The notes beneath the pieces were generated by a model, which saw only the letters and a program-made list of their open reading frames with translations, was not told the DNA's origin and ran no database searches. Positions 1 through 15,200 of a DNA stretch of 64,000 nt are shown here, one piece after another. How positions within the stretch are numbered: the stretch's first letter is position 1; each line of letters begins with the position of its first letter. The DNA lies in NCBI GenBank assembly GCA_964036155.1, contig OZ038423.1:14399249-14463248 (forward strand). Reading direction: 5' to 3'. The position numbers and the translations under genes were made by a program. The stretch comes from Diploscapter coronatus (Eukaryota; Nematoda; Chromadorea; Rhabditida; Rhabditidae).

Positions 1-230
1 GTTACCTCTTCTAGATTGTCCAGCGTGCGCATAGCGATATTCTCAATTTCATCCGAAGATGTCGACAAAATATCGTCTTTGCTTGAACTCGAAGGTAGCA
101 TTGCTCCTTCCTGCGATGCTGTCGAAGAAGGCGCTCGTGTATTTGAAGTGTGGTTTTCGGCGAGCTTCGTCTCGATCCGACTGTTCGACCCAGTAGAGGA
201 TAGAGAGACGACCGAGTTTCTCGTGCTCAT
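1..230 (-). CDS. Most downstream alternative first exon, partial
   Basis: Starts ATG at 230-228 in a good context (CCAAAATGAG) with an in-frame TAA four codons upstream. It reads 75 codons, rich in Ser, Thr and Asn, starting MSTRNSVVSLSS and ending near AMRTLDNLEE. A possible donor GTAAC lies at positions 5-1, after codon 75, in phase 0. That phase differs from the other alternative first exons, so either the reading continues past the window edge to another donor or this exon joins a different acceptor. The plus-strand reading over the same bases is an antisense shadow. Function unknown. Confidence 0.5.
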   Translation of the reverse strand, partial: MSTRNSVVSLSSTGSNSRIETKLAENHTSNTRAPSSTASQEGAMLPSSSSKDDILSTSSDEIENIAMRTLDNLEEV

Positions 231-3200
231 TTTGGAGAATTATGATAAATGTTAGCAGAATAAGTAAAACGAATCAATGTAGTAATAATAGACTATCAAT
301 AAATTATTTATATGGTTTTAGAATTCGGATAGTCATAATGTTATCGATATTGCTCTATTTTGAAGTTACAGGATAGTGTACTAGTCCAGCAACAGTATGT
401 AGAAGAGTTTTTCGTCCGAAATGCAAAGGGTCTCGAGTCAGAAGGATATCAAAGGAATGAGAGGATACCCTCTTCTGGAGGAAAAAGCAAATTGTAAATG
501 GATGACAATGTCAGAGGTGGCACATCCAAAGTGGATCCAGAAGCATTCCAAATGCATGAAAAACTCGAGAGAATTCGAGGATACGGACGGAGGAAAGTTT
601 GATGACTCAAGGGAGAGTTGAAGAAGAGCTACGCAACAATCATGCTTGATTTGATTGTTGTTTATTATTGTAAAATTGAGGAACAAAGAAATCAGATAGT
701 CCATTAGCTCGTGAAAAGTTGAATCTTTATTTCAAATGGGACCGTAAGCGAGTTTATGTTTCGAAAACCTATTTCTTTTGGCATTTAGTACCCAAAAATT
801 CTCGTTTCGATTTCGAAATGTTCAAAAGCTCAAGAACTAGTTTCGGTTTCGAATTTGAAATTTCGACTTTCGCAAAGCTCTGGTTTCAATCCTGTTGAAG
901 ATATCTGAACATTCGATTTTTTGTACAATAATCAGAGTATAATTTTTCGAGCTTTTGTTCTATTTTCTGTGGCCAATCTCTATCCAACAATAAAGTGCTA
1001 CTCACATGGAAAATAGCCCTCTGAATATCGGAAATGACTGGAAGCGATCGAGCTCTATGGACATGTGCAATTCAGACAAACACAACACTTAGCCAGAAAT
1101 GTAGCGAATGACTTCCTGACTCCTCTAATCGAAGGAGAAAGTGATCTTGAGTCAGGTGAATGGCACTCGAGCTGTTACTCATTCAGCGGTAATTTGGATG
1201 AATGTTTGGATATTAGTTGGAATGTCGGAATGATATATGCACCGAAGAAAAGGATATGAATAATGGCATCTTTTGGTTTCATAATATTATTCCAAGTAGC
1301 AAAATTAGAAGATAGACTTTCTCTCAACGCCTTCTACTATCAAAGCAAGTGTTCATAGCTTCAAATTTTAAAAATTGGAAGCAGAATTGAAATTCAATTA
1401 TTCGAAATTAGAGTCGAAATTTTAAACATCCATATTTCAATATCAACATCTTCTAATTATTGTCTTTACTAATCGAACTCTTTAGTACAATCTTAAGAAG
1501 AGTATCATCTATTCATACAAATTTCTGTCTTCAGTTTATCTCTCAGCTTGGTCCAGAAATGAGCAGCTTTGCATGCATTCGAAATGAGATTGTCAGATGG
1601 AACTGAAGAATGTCGTCTGGAGGAAGGGAAGAGCAAGAAAGGGATGATGTGAAAATTGATACAAAATTTAGCCCGATAAAAATTTGCAGAAAAGTATCAG
1701 TTCTGGAAAGTTATTATTTACAGAAGATATATTATCAATTGTTTATCACTAAATTTAAAACTTTTATTTCGATTTTTCCGAAACTCTCTGCAATTATCAA
1801 GTTTCAGCAAAAAGAAGATTTTTCTAGAAGACGCATTATCTAAGTGAACATTAATTCGGTCAATTCGAATTGTCTAACAAATTAGCTCGTTGTTTGGCGC
1901 TATTCTAACGGATTCGTGCATAAAATATTCCCGCGATTGGCTAAAATTAGTCGGAAAGGCTCTGCTCATTTTTTAGAACGCATACTAGATTTCCGCTCCG
2001 AGATCATTACTCATGAGGCTATTTTCCTTTCGAGTTTATGCGTTCGATCAAAATACTCATTAATCATCGACACATGAAATGGGTTCAGATTTTGGATAAA
2101 TTATTTATGGATGGAGTAAATAGTTTGCTAATTTGTTTAGACCTATCAAAACAACAACTTTAGTCAGGGTGCTGCGGAAAAGAAGTCTAATTAGATGGTT
2201 AGCCCTATTATCTGAATGAGCTCCATTTTACACTTCGACTTTTCATCAAAAGCTGATTTTAGCGTGTTTTATTGCGATTTTATGCCCGGTTCCTCATAAA
2301 TCTCTAGTTTATAATGGCACCACAACAAAGCGCTGGATAGAGTAAAAAATCAGTTCGGCTAAACGAAATGCACGAAAGAAGCGAAAGTGGAAGTGGGTTG
2401 GGATGAGAGAGAATCAAAGAGTCAATTCAATTAGAGAGCAGGAAGATTTTTTAGATCAAGACAATTATTTGGTTCAGATACAGCAGATAGACGCTATGAT
2501 ATGTGAGCTGCTTAGAATTGTATGTAAGATTGCATCGGTTGCATATCGTGAACGATAAATTATGGGTGTAGGACACCAAGGTCAAGTACATTTTTCTCCT
2601 CTTAACATGGCAGCGAATTTAAGAACTTTTAGAATAATGAAAAATAAGCCAAAATCTCCGTACCTGACAGCAAATCTATCCTATTACTGTGGATCTTCCC
2701 CAGCATAGACGCAGCTTCGAATATGCTGGGCGGTGGTTTGCCCCGTTTCTTCGCCAATCGTTTCTGTTCTAATTCCTTTATCCGCTCACGCATGGTAAGT
2801 TTGCGACTCATAAATGCGTCCTTAGTCTGGAGCGGCTCCAGAGAGGTAGACGCCGCTACTACCGGGGCAAATCGCTTGACAGCGGCAGTTTGGGGTGATG
2901 GTGAGAGTGAAACTGTGACTTGGGCAGAGGTAGATGGGGCTGAGACCGGGGATGCACCCGGCGAGTTGTCCAACAGCCGCCTTCTTACTGCTTCGTCGTC
3001 CTTTTCCATATTCACTTGTTTTCCTCGTTATCTTCGTTTTCTCTTCCACCAGTTTTTATCAGCTTTTCTCCGCGAGTATTTCTATGCCCGAGGCGATGCA
3101 AAGCACTGCCGAATCTTCCCAGTCGCTTGGAGGACCGAGTTGCAGAGAAGACGAGTACCAAATCACGTAAGTAGCGGATTTCACCCTAACAGATGATAAA

Positions 3201-6200
3201 TCCAGTGAATAACAGCAACAAAATAACAAGGAATGCTAAAAATTGTATAAATTGTCATGTTTAAAAACACGAATTATTGGTAGGAAGAAAAGGAACTGAA
3301 TGGATGAATTTCAAGTATGGCATTTTTGAGAAAGTTGATACTTCATGTATCTTTGTCTAGATAATGCGAGAAGATAGGAATACTTATTGGAAAAGATTGA
3401 CTTCATGCCGTTTTCCGGAAGAATAGCTCACATTTTTATCGTGTTTTTTTTCTGAGTGGATTCGGAAAGGATAATGAAATTAAAAGGCAAGTCGTTTTGC
3501 TTTTGCTTGGTTCGACTTTAGTTCAAATGTGGATGTCATTGGATTTTCTTTCCTCGGAAATGCTATTCTAGATCAAAGCAAAGACAAACAACAAAATGCC
3601 GAAATTAGCAATGCAGATTATGCGAAAATCGTGCATTGCACTTAATGGACTCTGAATATGGAGAAAGATCGACTTCGCGTTGAGTTGACAATGCTTCTGT
3701 GAACTTTTTTTTTTGTTTTTTTTTTTTTTTAAATAATCTATCATTCATATCTGCAAAAATATTTTTTTAAATTAAAAATGGAAACGCTCTAATTTGTCGT
3801 TTCATTAGAAAACGTATTCTTCCAGCTCAATTACAGAAGAAAAGAAGGTAAAAACATTAGATGCTAAGTTTTAAATATGAAAAAGACGATTTCTGCAGAA
3901 ACAAAAATGACATATGACGTAACAAGTGGAAGCATTATGATGCGATTAGAAACTGAACGGCATCGGCATTTTCATCCGGAATGACTGCAGGAATCATGAA
4001 GAGAGGGAGGATAACGAGTCAAAAGCAATTGGCCTCTGGGGAAGAGAGAGGAAGAAAGAAACTGGATAATGATTAGAGATAGAGCAATTGCAGGAGAAAT
4101 GAAAACCGAAAAAGAAGGAATAGTCCAGCAACAGATGGAGGTGAAAAGAAGAAGATAAATGACTAGAGATTAGAATACTTGCGAAAGAAGAGAAAACGAT
4201 ACCATGAAAGATCATGAAGGAAAGAGGCAGAGAAATAACAAATAGTGCAAGAGAAAGAATCCGAGATAAAGGGCGTTTAGAAACAGCACTATTTAGAAAT
4301 AGAAAGAAAGATGCGAAGATGGAGTAAAACAGACAATGAGAAGCATGATAAATAATGGAGAGAGTTGGAGCAACAGAGAGAGAGAAGGAACAGGATACAG
4401 CTGGAGGGTAAACCAATTGGATATCTTTGTTTCCCAACTTATTTCATTTATGATCTCTTTGTTTTATCGGATTCGAATTTTATCTCCTACGGCTTTTCTC
4501 CGTCTTTACGTGAAAGAAAGACAGATGTGATAGAAATTAAGTGATTCGAGAGAAACAAATTCATGGTGCTTTGGGCGAAAGCGATGCCATAAAATCAACA
4601 ATGTAATGGACGAAGTAAGAATAGGGTAGAAAGTAAATGCTAAAAAATGGAACGTACTTCTCTTTGATAGATATCGAGCGTTCCTCGACAAAATTGCATT
4701 TTCTAAAGGATGTTGCAAGCAAATTGAAGAACGCGTTGAAATAAATAAGCGTTCCTCTTTAGAAAAGTCGCTTCGCTACGTAGCTCAATGTATTTGAATA
4801 TCCAAATGCTATACCGGAAATTTGTTACTCCGAATTTTACGGCTCAAATCCTTTTTCAAAACAATTATTAGCGTGACGGGAAATAATCAAATAACAGCTT
4901 TTCAATGGTCATCTTATTTTTATACTAAAGCATGATTTAGCTCTTCGAGATGTCATACTCCAAGACGACGGTGTCAAAGGCGTGAAAAATTCATTAATGG
5001 TCCAGAATATGAAGAAAAGCGTGCGTAAAAACGGAATACTATGAAAAAGGATGATACTATGGATATTTCTTAACTTGGGAATGATGAATTTATCTATGGA
5101 TGAAGAGAAATTAAAATTTGTTTGTTACTTTATCGAAACTACGCTAAATCCTCTTCAGGAACAATCTCGGATGAAACTCCAGATGATGATCGTGAGACTT
5201 GATATTCCCGAGATCATTTATCAGGGTGAATAATGGCATGAATAAAAACGTTGTGTTTTGGATTCTCCGATATTTTGTTCGAGAAAATTTGCCAAAAACT
5301 TGTAAAATAGTGTTGATAAGGCAATTTGTAGGAAAATGATAGGAACGACATTGTATTTTTTGTAGAAAATCAGCACCTTTGTGGTATAAACCATCTTTAA
5401 CCACTAAATGATGTTTCGTTCATTGTTGACTTACTCTTCTCGAGGAAGGACAGTGGTTTGTCGCGCTGCGTTGCCGTTTTCCGTATCGCCGGGTCCGTCG
5501 TCGAAGTCAAAGGAATCGCGATTTTCGTTGTTTTACTCGGCAGCATTTGTTGCGACTACGAGGATATTAAAGGACCAATAGTGCGTAATGAATGGTCAAA
5601 TGTTGCATAAAAGTAATATTGTGAAAATTTCTAAATATCCCTAAATTTCGAAATCAGAAACGGAACAGAAGAAAACGGTAAACTAATAATTATCAAGAAA
5701 AGTGCTGCAAGAAGATAGTCTCAGAACGAGAATATTCGATTCAGAAAGAAGCTAATATGGCAACAAATAGAGGAACATAAAAATGAGGAAACCTGAATAA
5801 TGAATGAAGTTCTGACGAAAATCGCAGATTTTTGGATTTCTAAATGAGGGAATCGCCTAATAAATCGTGAAAAACGATGCCAAAAAGAGGGCAATATTCT
5901 CAAATGCGCAGATTGATCGAATTTGTTTCTTTTGGATATGAACAAAGTACAAAGAGAAACAAGTAATTAAATTATTTCTGCAAGGATTTTGGAGCAATTC
6001 AATGGGATGTCTAGGGCTAGGGAAAATTTAGAGGGTATGCCAAAATATCCAACGATATAACAATAAGGAAACGCCAGAGCCGAGTCATAATTAGATATTT
6101 TCGAGTTAAAATTAGCTCTGAAGAATTTCAAGCAATTTTGTGAGAACGTATTACGCTGGTGCTTTAAGTTAATTACTACTAACTATTGATGTTGTTCAAC

Positions 6201-9200
6201 TTTGAACGTTCATGCACAGAGATGCCAGAGCTAAAAAAAGATATTGATATTTTTGTGAGAATTAAAGCCTGAAGAGAACTACTTTAAAATGACTATAGCG
6301 AGCGGTCAAATAATTGAATTTGTGAAAAGTGGACACTTTTTGGAGTGGCGCGTGCTCAAATGTGTGCGATTGAGCACGAAATTGTGACAAATCGTTTGAG
6401 AGCAGGCTATAATCCGCAAAATTAGTAAAATTTCTGCAAAAATATAGAAATACATAAATTCGTTGCTTTGATTACATATTATTCTAGAAAGAGACGTAAG
6501 TCGGCAAACAAAAACCCGACTTCAAAGAATATATATATTTAGTTTGACCAAAGCCATGGAAATGAAATTTTTAAAAATAAATTGTGGGAAATCGAAATAA
6601 CATAACTAAATCTATGTCGATACTTGCATAAATAAAAATAGAATGCTCTGAACACTCATCTATTTTATGCAGTGTCCGTCTCGATTCTTGAGTCCCGAAT
6701 GCTCAAGTATCAACGCATTTTAGCATTATTCTTGGCGACAATAGATTCTCTAGCAATTTATTCACCAGCGGACCACACACACAAATCTCAATCCCTGCTA
6801 GTTTTAATAAGACGGGATATTTTATTGTAATAATATTATTTCTCTAGTGCAATATAGTCAAAATCGAGGTGTATTCATAATTTTACCTATTGCACGTCTA
6901 CATTCTTAAAATTACCTTGAAAATAAAAAAAACAACCAGAAAATAACGAAAAAATCTTCTAAGACTCACGATTCGGCGGTTTCTTGCCCTTCTTGGGGAA
7001 GTTTCGGATGTTTTCGGTCCTTATAGGGGGTGCCTCGACGACCATGGCAATCCGTGCATTGATCTGCAGTGAATCAAACTATTTCAACGGAAATGATTTA
7101 GCGATTTTAGCAATAGCAACAAATTACAAGAAGCGATTCCAATAGAACTTGCCAAATATGTACCAAAATTCAGGAAGTAAAGAATGTGTTCAATAGTGAT
7201 GGAAGCCAAACCGAGCGTTATCTCGCATAATGATCTTTATGATTGCACTTTCGCGCTTTGAGGTACGAGAGTTGAAGAGATGAGTTTCCGACCATAGCTT
7301 TTTCTTGCAAGCTCATTGGTTCAGGATTTGATATGCTTCAAAAAACTTGTCAGAATAGTCTACTCACTCAAGTTATTATGCAGATTCATTACCAAATTTA
7401 CTGATCCCTACCAAAGTGACATTAGAATTTGCGACATGCCATAAGAATATCTTCACCATCAAGTTCACCAAATTTGATTCACCTACCCGTTTTGCGGGTT
7501 CACCCGAACTAAGTCCGCCACTGGTCGAGGCGAGCATGGCGAAAGCCATACCAGAGTAGGTGGAGCCCAGGGCCATCGTGTGATGACCGAGCGACGACTG
7601 TCGTCGACTGCCCTGTAGAGGCTGGGTGCAAAAACATTTACCTAGCCATTCACTTCATGCAATATTTTGGTAAAAATTGCATTAAAGAGAATGTGCAAGT
7701 ATTATTGTTGAGTCCAAAATTCATAGATCGACATCATCATCATACAAAAAAAATGTTTTTTTCAAAAATGTGCATATCTTGGCTCAACAATAACGGCTTT
7801 TCAAGGAAAAAAACGGGATGCTCGAAATGTAAATTCTCGAAAACGCAGAAATTCTCAAGAAAACCAAGCACGCTGAAAAAAGATTTCAACAAAATTGCTG
7901 GGTTTCAAATTTTCGAGCCTCCTTCAATTTCTTTCGTCGAAACAATCCCATAAATGTTCTTGCATCCGGAGAGGAAGTGAGTGAGGATACCTGCGGCAAG
8001 ATCTCGGGCGGAACGGGTTCGCGTAAAATGGCTCCTCTTGTGGGTGGTTAGAGCGCAGCAGCCTAACCGCGGCAAATCCTTTGAAATGTTTGGGGCGAAA
8101 TCGATGTCGAAGGGCAAATTGACGCTGGATTTTGTTTTATGACGGCTCACATCTTCGGGAGTGCCTCCTCAGCGTGTTTTTGGCGCGACACGAAGGTCGA
8201 TTCGAGCAAGTCTCCGGAGAGCAGTTTTTGAATTTCGACGTTGCTAGTCGAAAAATAATAGGCGAATATGCAGAGCGAATGGAGTCGGCTCAAAACTGAG
8301 GGCAATGTTTGGGGCTGAAGACGAAAAAGTTGAAAACCCCTCAAGAAGTGTGAGAGCGGATGGTGCTTAGGTGATTTTCAGCAGAATTCTTGAAAATCTG
8401 GGTTCTCTGGGGTGGAAATAGGGAAATTTGGAGGATTTATGGATTTTCGGGGATTCTTCGTTTCATTGGTGGTCGAATTGGAGTCAGTCAGAATGTGGAA
8501 TGTCAGTTTTCTGACTCCTCTTTTCGAGCCTTTCACCATTTGCCTTTGCCAGCTTAGCAGTTCTGATGTGCCTGCGCATCTCTCACTCTTGGCTTGGTTA
8601 TGCGATGTGCCAAAAAAGGAAAAGGCAGGAGACAAAGACAGACCATCCCCACGGGGCAGCTGGATGAGGAGCTGTCAGAAAGGTTAGCAGACCAAGAGTG
8701 CACCAATCCTAACGCGAAGTCGAGATTGATGGGTATCGTGCTAAACAACACTTATTTTAGTCATTTTTTGAAATCCGAGAACTTGCGCAAACAAACTTAT
8801 CAATTTGCTAGATTGTCAGCTGAAGAACCCCGTTTCTTCCAAATAATTTGAACATTCATATTACTGAACCACAATACTGAAGCATATCAAATTTTCACCT
8901 CTTCTATCTATTGTAATAGTCGAAACTTGAACAAAGAATGTGTAAACAATAATTGATATAACGCTCGAATGACTTCCATAAAATTCGGACGAAAATGTAA
9001 AATTCATGAAGGGTGTGGGAATATTCAGATATGTACGAATCTAAGAACAAGAAGAAGGGTGTAATGATCACTTATCAACGCTTCACCATATGGTTTTGGA
9101 CAAAGCGCCTTAATTTTTGCGGGAACTGAAAAAATGAACATACAATAAAAAAGCGATGTGAAGCTCGTAAATTTTACGCATTGTCCTGGGTTCAATAAAA

Positions 9201-12200
9201 ATTATACCAGAAAATGACTGATGAAGTAATATTGCTCTCATACAACCATGCAATTCAGGAAATATCTCTTTTCTCAATTTAGAGAACAATTTGCAAGAAA
9301 ACATTATGGAACAAGCTACTCGTCGTTTTCATTGATAAAGTTGTACTCACACACCAGAAAATATTTGGAACGCCTTAAAAAAGATACGAGTAAAATAAAT
9401 AGCATTGGGATACGCGAAATGCCTCTGAGTAAGTCGGAATTGCAAGCGATTGGAAAATAATCGACCAAATCCTCTGAGGATTTGTAATGAGATATCCCTT
9501 AGAGCTTGTAGCGGCTAACAAGCCAAGATACAAGGCTCCTAGGTAAATAGCGCTTTCATTTTAGCGTCTTGAGTGAATTCTTATGCATTACATTAGAGCG
9601 AACGATTATGTTACTTTTTCGATAGTACAGACATTAGGAGTTTTTTTTGAGAATTGAAACAAGTCGACAATCTTAAGATGGTTGCTAAGGTTTATCGGAA
9701 AGACGGAAGGAAATCAATGATTCAAAAACTGAACGACTTTGTAGCTGAGATACTTCCGTCCTAAATCCCGGATCTAGCAAAATCTTGAGACTGGAGGATG
9801 CTTGAAAAGAACGCGTAAAGTACCCAATAAAGATGCACTTGTGATGGTCGAAAATATGCTTGTGCGTTCCGAAGAAAAATTATTGAAACCTTTGAAACGA
9901 TTATTCATCAGAAAAATGCTGTGCGTGAAGAGGCCTACGCTTTGTCAAGCAATGAATGAGCATAAATCAACGGAAATGTAAATTAACGAGATATTAGAAA
10001 AGAGATGAAGAAATTAGAGAAACTTTGATGAAAAGATCGAAAGATGATCAGAAACTAAGAAGCTAGCGGAAATGGTTAAATCTTAAATCCGATACCCGAT
10101 CGAAGCCTGCTCCGACATGAGAAAAAGCAAGACAGCCGAGAGATATCCCGACAAATCGCAATATGCAAACGCGAACTATTCACAACGCATACATAAAATC
10201 GGTGCTAATTTTAAATTTCGTTCATTTTTCGTTGGAAACAATGAGTTTGTGCTCTCTGGCTTGAGCTATATTTCTTCATGAATTATGGGCATCAAGGCTA
10301 TGTAAAGTTCAACATCTTTTCGAAAAAATCCAACTACGCTGAATATTTTGGGACGGTGAACGGAAATTTTGAAAGAAAATGCTAAAGAAAACTTTCCATA
10401 AGGATATGAAGTACTAACGCTTGCCAGTAAATCACAATAACTCATCTAAGAATTAGAATGTTGGCCTGCCCACTTAGCACATTAGTAATCTACATAATTA
10501 GATGGCCACCAGTTTTGGAAGGGAGTTCCTTTATCTCTTCCTTCCTTGTTCTCTTCACCTCTTTAGGGCTTCCATAAATAAAGCAGCCAAGGAGTGAATA
10601 AACTTGGTTGCAGTCGAAGGAAAAAATGCGAATAAAAACTACAATTTGACGCTAAATATTTTGCGCCGATATATTGAATGAGTTTCTGGAATAATTACCA
10701 AAAGTAATCTTAGTAATGATGGTATCATGTTCGATGCTAAAATATTTTCGAAGGTTAAAATTTTGAGAACTATAGCTGGAGACCGAAAACTCCTTCCCCT
10801 TATATTTCTGCTCTTGTTCGAAAAAGTGATCATTTGAAATTTTAAAAAATGAAAAGCAAGTACTCTTCAAAAGTGGATCGACGTAAATTGGCACAATCAC
10901 ATTCGACGAACTATTCATAGAAATGAACTTTGGTCAAGAAAAATATATCGGGAAGTGCGCGTTCGCTGCGATTTTATGAGCCGAAACGTGTTCATTTATC
11001 TAATTGGTCCGGAGCAATTCCTTCGATCAAAAATGATTTCAATTTTATCATTTTATTCGCGAGCATTCTTAGTTACATCGAATTTGATAATTTCGAGTAG
11101 AACATTTTCTGAAATTAGGAATTTTGTAAAACCATTTGCGACCTCTAAGTATATCCTGAAAATCGATGGATAACATGAATAACTGAATGTTGATGCATCG
11201 AATTTTTATGAAAGAGCTGAATATGCAGGGGATTTTTGTTAAGTCTTAGTGAAAAAGCTACGGAAACTCGTTGCTGAAGAGATTCTTTGTACTTGTTGCC
11301 TAAAAGGAGATTAGAACAGCTCGAGTCGCAGTGAAATCACCTAACCATTCACCGAGGAAATCGAATCAGAGCAGGCAGAAACTGAACGGGAGCAGGAAAG
11401 ATGAAAAGAAGGGAGATGTTTTATTGTGTAAAGATAAGTCAATTTGGAATGAAACAGCAAATAGATCATCAAGTATTTTGTATATTTTTACAAAATTTAA
11501 AGCTAACTTAATTGCTTTAATGTAATTGTGGGATGATTAGAAGTGCATAAATTTGGTTTGTTCAGGAGTGAAAAATGAGACAAAATTGTTGGTTTAAAGA
11601 AATATTTTGAGAAAATCAGGGCCATATTTCCAGACAACTGTAGGGCTTCTTCAAGAACAAACCTACAAATGTCAAAAAATCAATAGCAACGTAAAAAATG
11701 AGATTCCCGAAAGAATCACTGAAACCCGATCCGGCAATACATTTATGATTCTATGAGAATAGTTGTCTAACACTGAACACTAAATATTAGCCAGTATCGA
11801 GTGTCAAAAGAAATGATTTCAGCAAACTGATGATGCATGTAGAAGTTTTTCTTGCACAAGGACGGCAACTTGGAGCCAAAATTCGCGAACTTCACAGTCA
11901 ATTGCAAAATAGTCCATTTCACATAATGTGAGCCTGTGTGACTCTCAAATAGCCAACAAAATGTGTTCTTGCAAACTCATGACTAACCTCCGATAAAATC
12001 GAAATGACTCTTCTTGCGTCCTCGCTTTCTTGAAGATTTCCGTTTCGGAGTTTCTGCAGAAGTTGGAGACAAACTTTGAGTTGTCGTTTGATTCATGATG
12101 ATTCTGAATAGTAATCATAAAGGCGATATCAAAAATAATAATTTCAAAAATAACGCGATGAGAGGTTGTTGTCGAATTTAGGCTTTCCTGAATAAAGGTC

Positions 12201-15200
12201 ACTTTTTGAAAGAGATGATGAAAAGAATAACCACATTTGGGGTGTGCGTTAAGGCCAAAACATAGAAAAACATAAAAAAAAACGAACGTAAAAATACTGT
12301 GTCGAAAAAAAACTTTAGGAAATGAGTGAATAATTAGAAACGAAGGCAAAATCTCCGTATCGCCGTCCTCTGAGAGCAAAAGAAGGGTTGCCATAAACAG
12401 TCCATTAAAATTTATGAATTGGAACCAGGGTAGAAGTAAAGTAGGAGAGCTGCATTTCAAGTTTGGTATTCATTGGATAATTTGGGAGCAAGGGAGACAA
12501 CAAGCTTGGTGAGATACTATGAGAAGAGTGTCAAATCTCTTTTCACATGCTACTAGATTATAACTGAAATGTTCAAGTTCGACTCTTTATAATAATCTTC
12601 GGATATAAAATTTACTAGCTAATCTATCGGCAATTGGAAAAATAACATACAACAACGAAAAGGCGTGAAGGACTGATTTTGAGATTGAGCTTCAGCCAAT
12701 CTCATCGTTCTCAAATTGCCATCATAACGCGTGACAGCACCACTCGACAAAAATTGCTTGCATCATCGCGTCATAATATGCACACCTTCAGCAATATGCT
12801 CGCATTTTCACGCATTGCTTTGCACATTTCGTTATTTGTGCAAAGTTTGAACCTTCGATTATACCATCTAATTTTTCCACTCACCTCCAAACACCTCATT
12901 TCCATTCTGGATGGCGTACGTCTTTGCGGTGTACTTGTTCAGATCGCCGCCTTTGAACTCGCTGTTCAGAGATTTGTTGTCCCGCGTGCGCTTCTTCGTC
13001 ATGAATACCTGAATTTTCTAAATCGTTAGGATTATTTTATTGCACATCAGTCAGATTGCTTAAAAATCCCTCTGGGACAATTTGTGATTATGAACTTTGC
13101 TCGGATGGAATTCGCATGGTATTACCTATATGTAGCAATTTTCTTCAAAATAGTTTGCTTTCGAATAAAAAAAAGCTTTGAAATATCTCGTGTTAAGTAT
13201 CGACACTACCGGCTCGAAGCCGTGTTGTTCTTGGAACATTCGGAGTCTGAAGGACTCGTGCGCCATTTTAAATTGGCGTGCAGCTTTGAGCGCCGCCTGC
13301 GTCGAAGTGCCCCCGCCGGACGTCTCTTCGACTGAATCACCTCCTCCTGCCGAGGTTATCGTTGAGCGCTTCTTTTCGGAGTAAGTTCTGCAATCTTTGC
13401 ATAACTAGTTTTCTTTGATTCGATTGACCTGGAAAGCTTCTTCTTGAACGAGTCTCTTTCCACAAAGAGCTTCGACGTCGGAGTTCCAGGCGGAGAATTG
13501 CTGTGGGAAGAAAGCTTAGCGCCTCTCCTGAAACAGTCAAAGGAATCAATTACAATTCTAGATCATCTAGACTCTAGAATAAAAATCAAGGATTCATGCT
13601 AAGAATTAGACAGTACGAAATAATAACAGGTGGCTCTAATAAAAAAAAACATTCTTACTTCGAAGGCAACAAGGGTGCGTCCAGAGATATTGGATCGAGT
13701 CTCGAAGTGGATGCAGGCGAAGTGGGTACCGACGAAGTCTTGAATTTATGTTTGTCGACCTGAAACATTGCAAATCCCCCAAAGACAATCAATGGAGTGG
13801 CGAGTTTTTGCGTGCAGAAAGAGAGAGGGGATTAGCTGTCATGGTAAATTGCTGAATCGCTTCTGCAGTCTATCCAAGCAGAATACCGAGGACATGCAAA
13901 TGCACAAAGCTATATCTAGGGATCGCAAATTGTTTTATGAAATTAATAATTTCCTGGAATTTTCTACCCAAGCAGGTTAATATCTCGGCTAACTAAAACA
14001 TTTGTGAAGAAAAACAACTATCTTTGTCCGATAAAACCCACCAAAAATAGCTAGAAAGGTGAGCACGATTTGCTATACAAAAAGGCATTGACATCAAACA
14101 ACAGCAGAATTTCGGGCTGATTTTTGATACAGCATCATTTCATTGAATGGTTCATCGAGTGAGACTATGCCTTTTATGTATAGATACTTTGAAGAGGACC
14201 TGCTTCTTATTTTTAGGGTTTCAAATGGTCACTATTTGAAACAACGCGAAAAATGCGAGGGGACGAAGCTTGCGGTCCTTAGTTATACGAGCACTTATCA
14301 GAATATTTTTAGTTTCTTTCAGTAGAAAAGATTAGATCGTCTGAAGCTAGTGCTGATATTCAGACGAATAAGAAGATGCGTGATAAATTGCTCACTTGGA
14401 TAATCTTGTCTAGAGAATTACTCAAGATCTTAGCATCAAAGGTGTGAATGTTATCATAACAAGATAGACCCTTTCAGCAGCCTGAAAGAAAATTGTTTGA
14501 GAAACGTTTTTCTCCGAAATACTATCCTTCACATTCAGGTATTGGGGTACAATTTTAGGCAAGAAACTATCAACGAGATTGATTGGTTTCATGACACTAA
14601 AGTATTGAAGATTGGGGATCTGTTTTTCCAGATAAATTACGAACAAACTAAATTCTCAGTTCATATTCGAGGTTTCTTCGTTTTTATCCTCTACACGTAC
14701 TATTACTGTATTGGTTGGTGTCGTTTGGTCGAGGGTGTAGTGTCGTTTTGATACGAGGGACGAAACAGATGAAACACTGCAAGCGGATGCAGTGGATGTG
14801 GTGCGATCGAATGCGTTGCTCCGCGAGATAATCCTTTTAGCCAGATTAAATCCAGGGGGACGTATTGCTTGAAAATTGCGATTTTCGTAAAGATTCATAA
14901 GTCTAAGGGCCAAATTTACGAAATTCTATATGTCGAATAAAGCAACCAAGAGTCAAAGCTAGTCTGACGGAAGGCTTTATAGACTAAAATCCTTTGCTTT
15001 GATACTATCAGGCATAACAACCCCATAAAATGCAAATATTTGTTATTCAGGATAAATATACAGATCCCTAAATTATGATCCAGTAAAGGTAGTAAGAGTC
15101 GCGCTTCAGGAAGACAACAAGAAATTAAGGACGAAGATTACCGACGCAAATCCCCTCTATCTTTACGTGACTTCCGATATAAACATATCCGATACTCTGC

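Noticed and set aside
16..255. Plus-strand open frame of 79 codons
   Set aside because: Antisense to the minus-strand exon 230-6, which has the better start context, upstream stop and composition.
2723..3196. Plus-strand open frame of 157 codons
   Set aside because: Antisense shadow of the coding exon 3009-2664; no domain and no splice context.
3994..4437. Minus-strand frame of 147 codons, Ser/Phe/Leu-rich
   Set aside because: Arises from purine-rich plus-strand DNA; composition-driven, no signal, domain or splice evidence.
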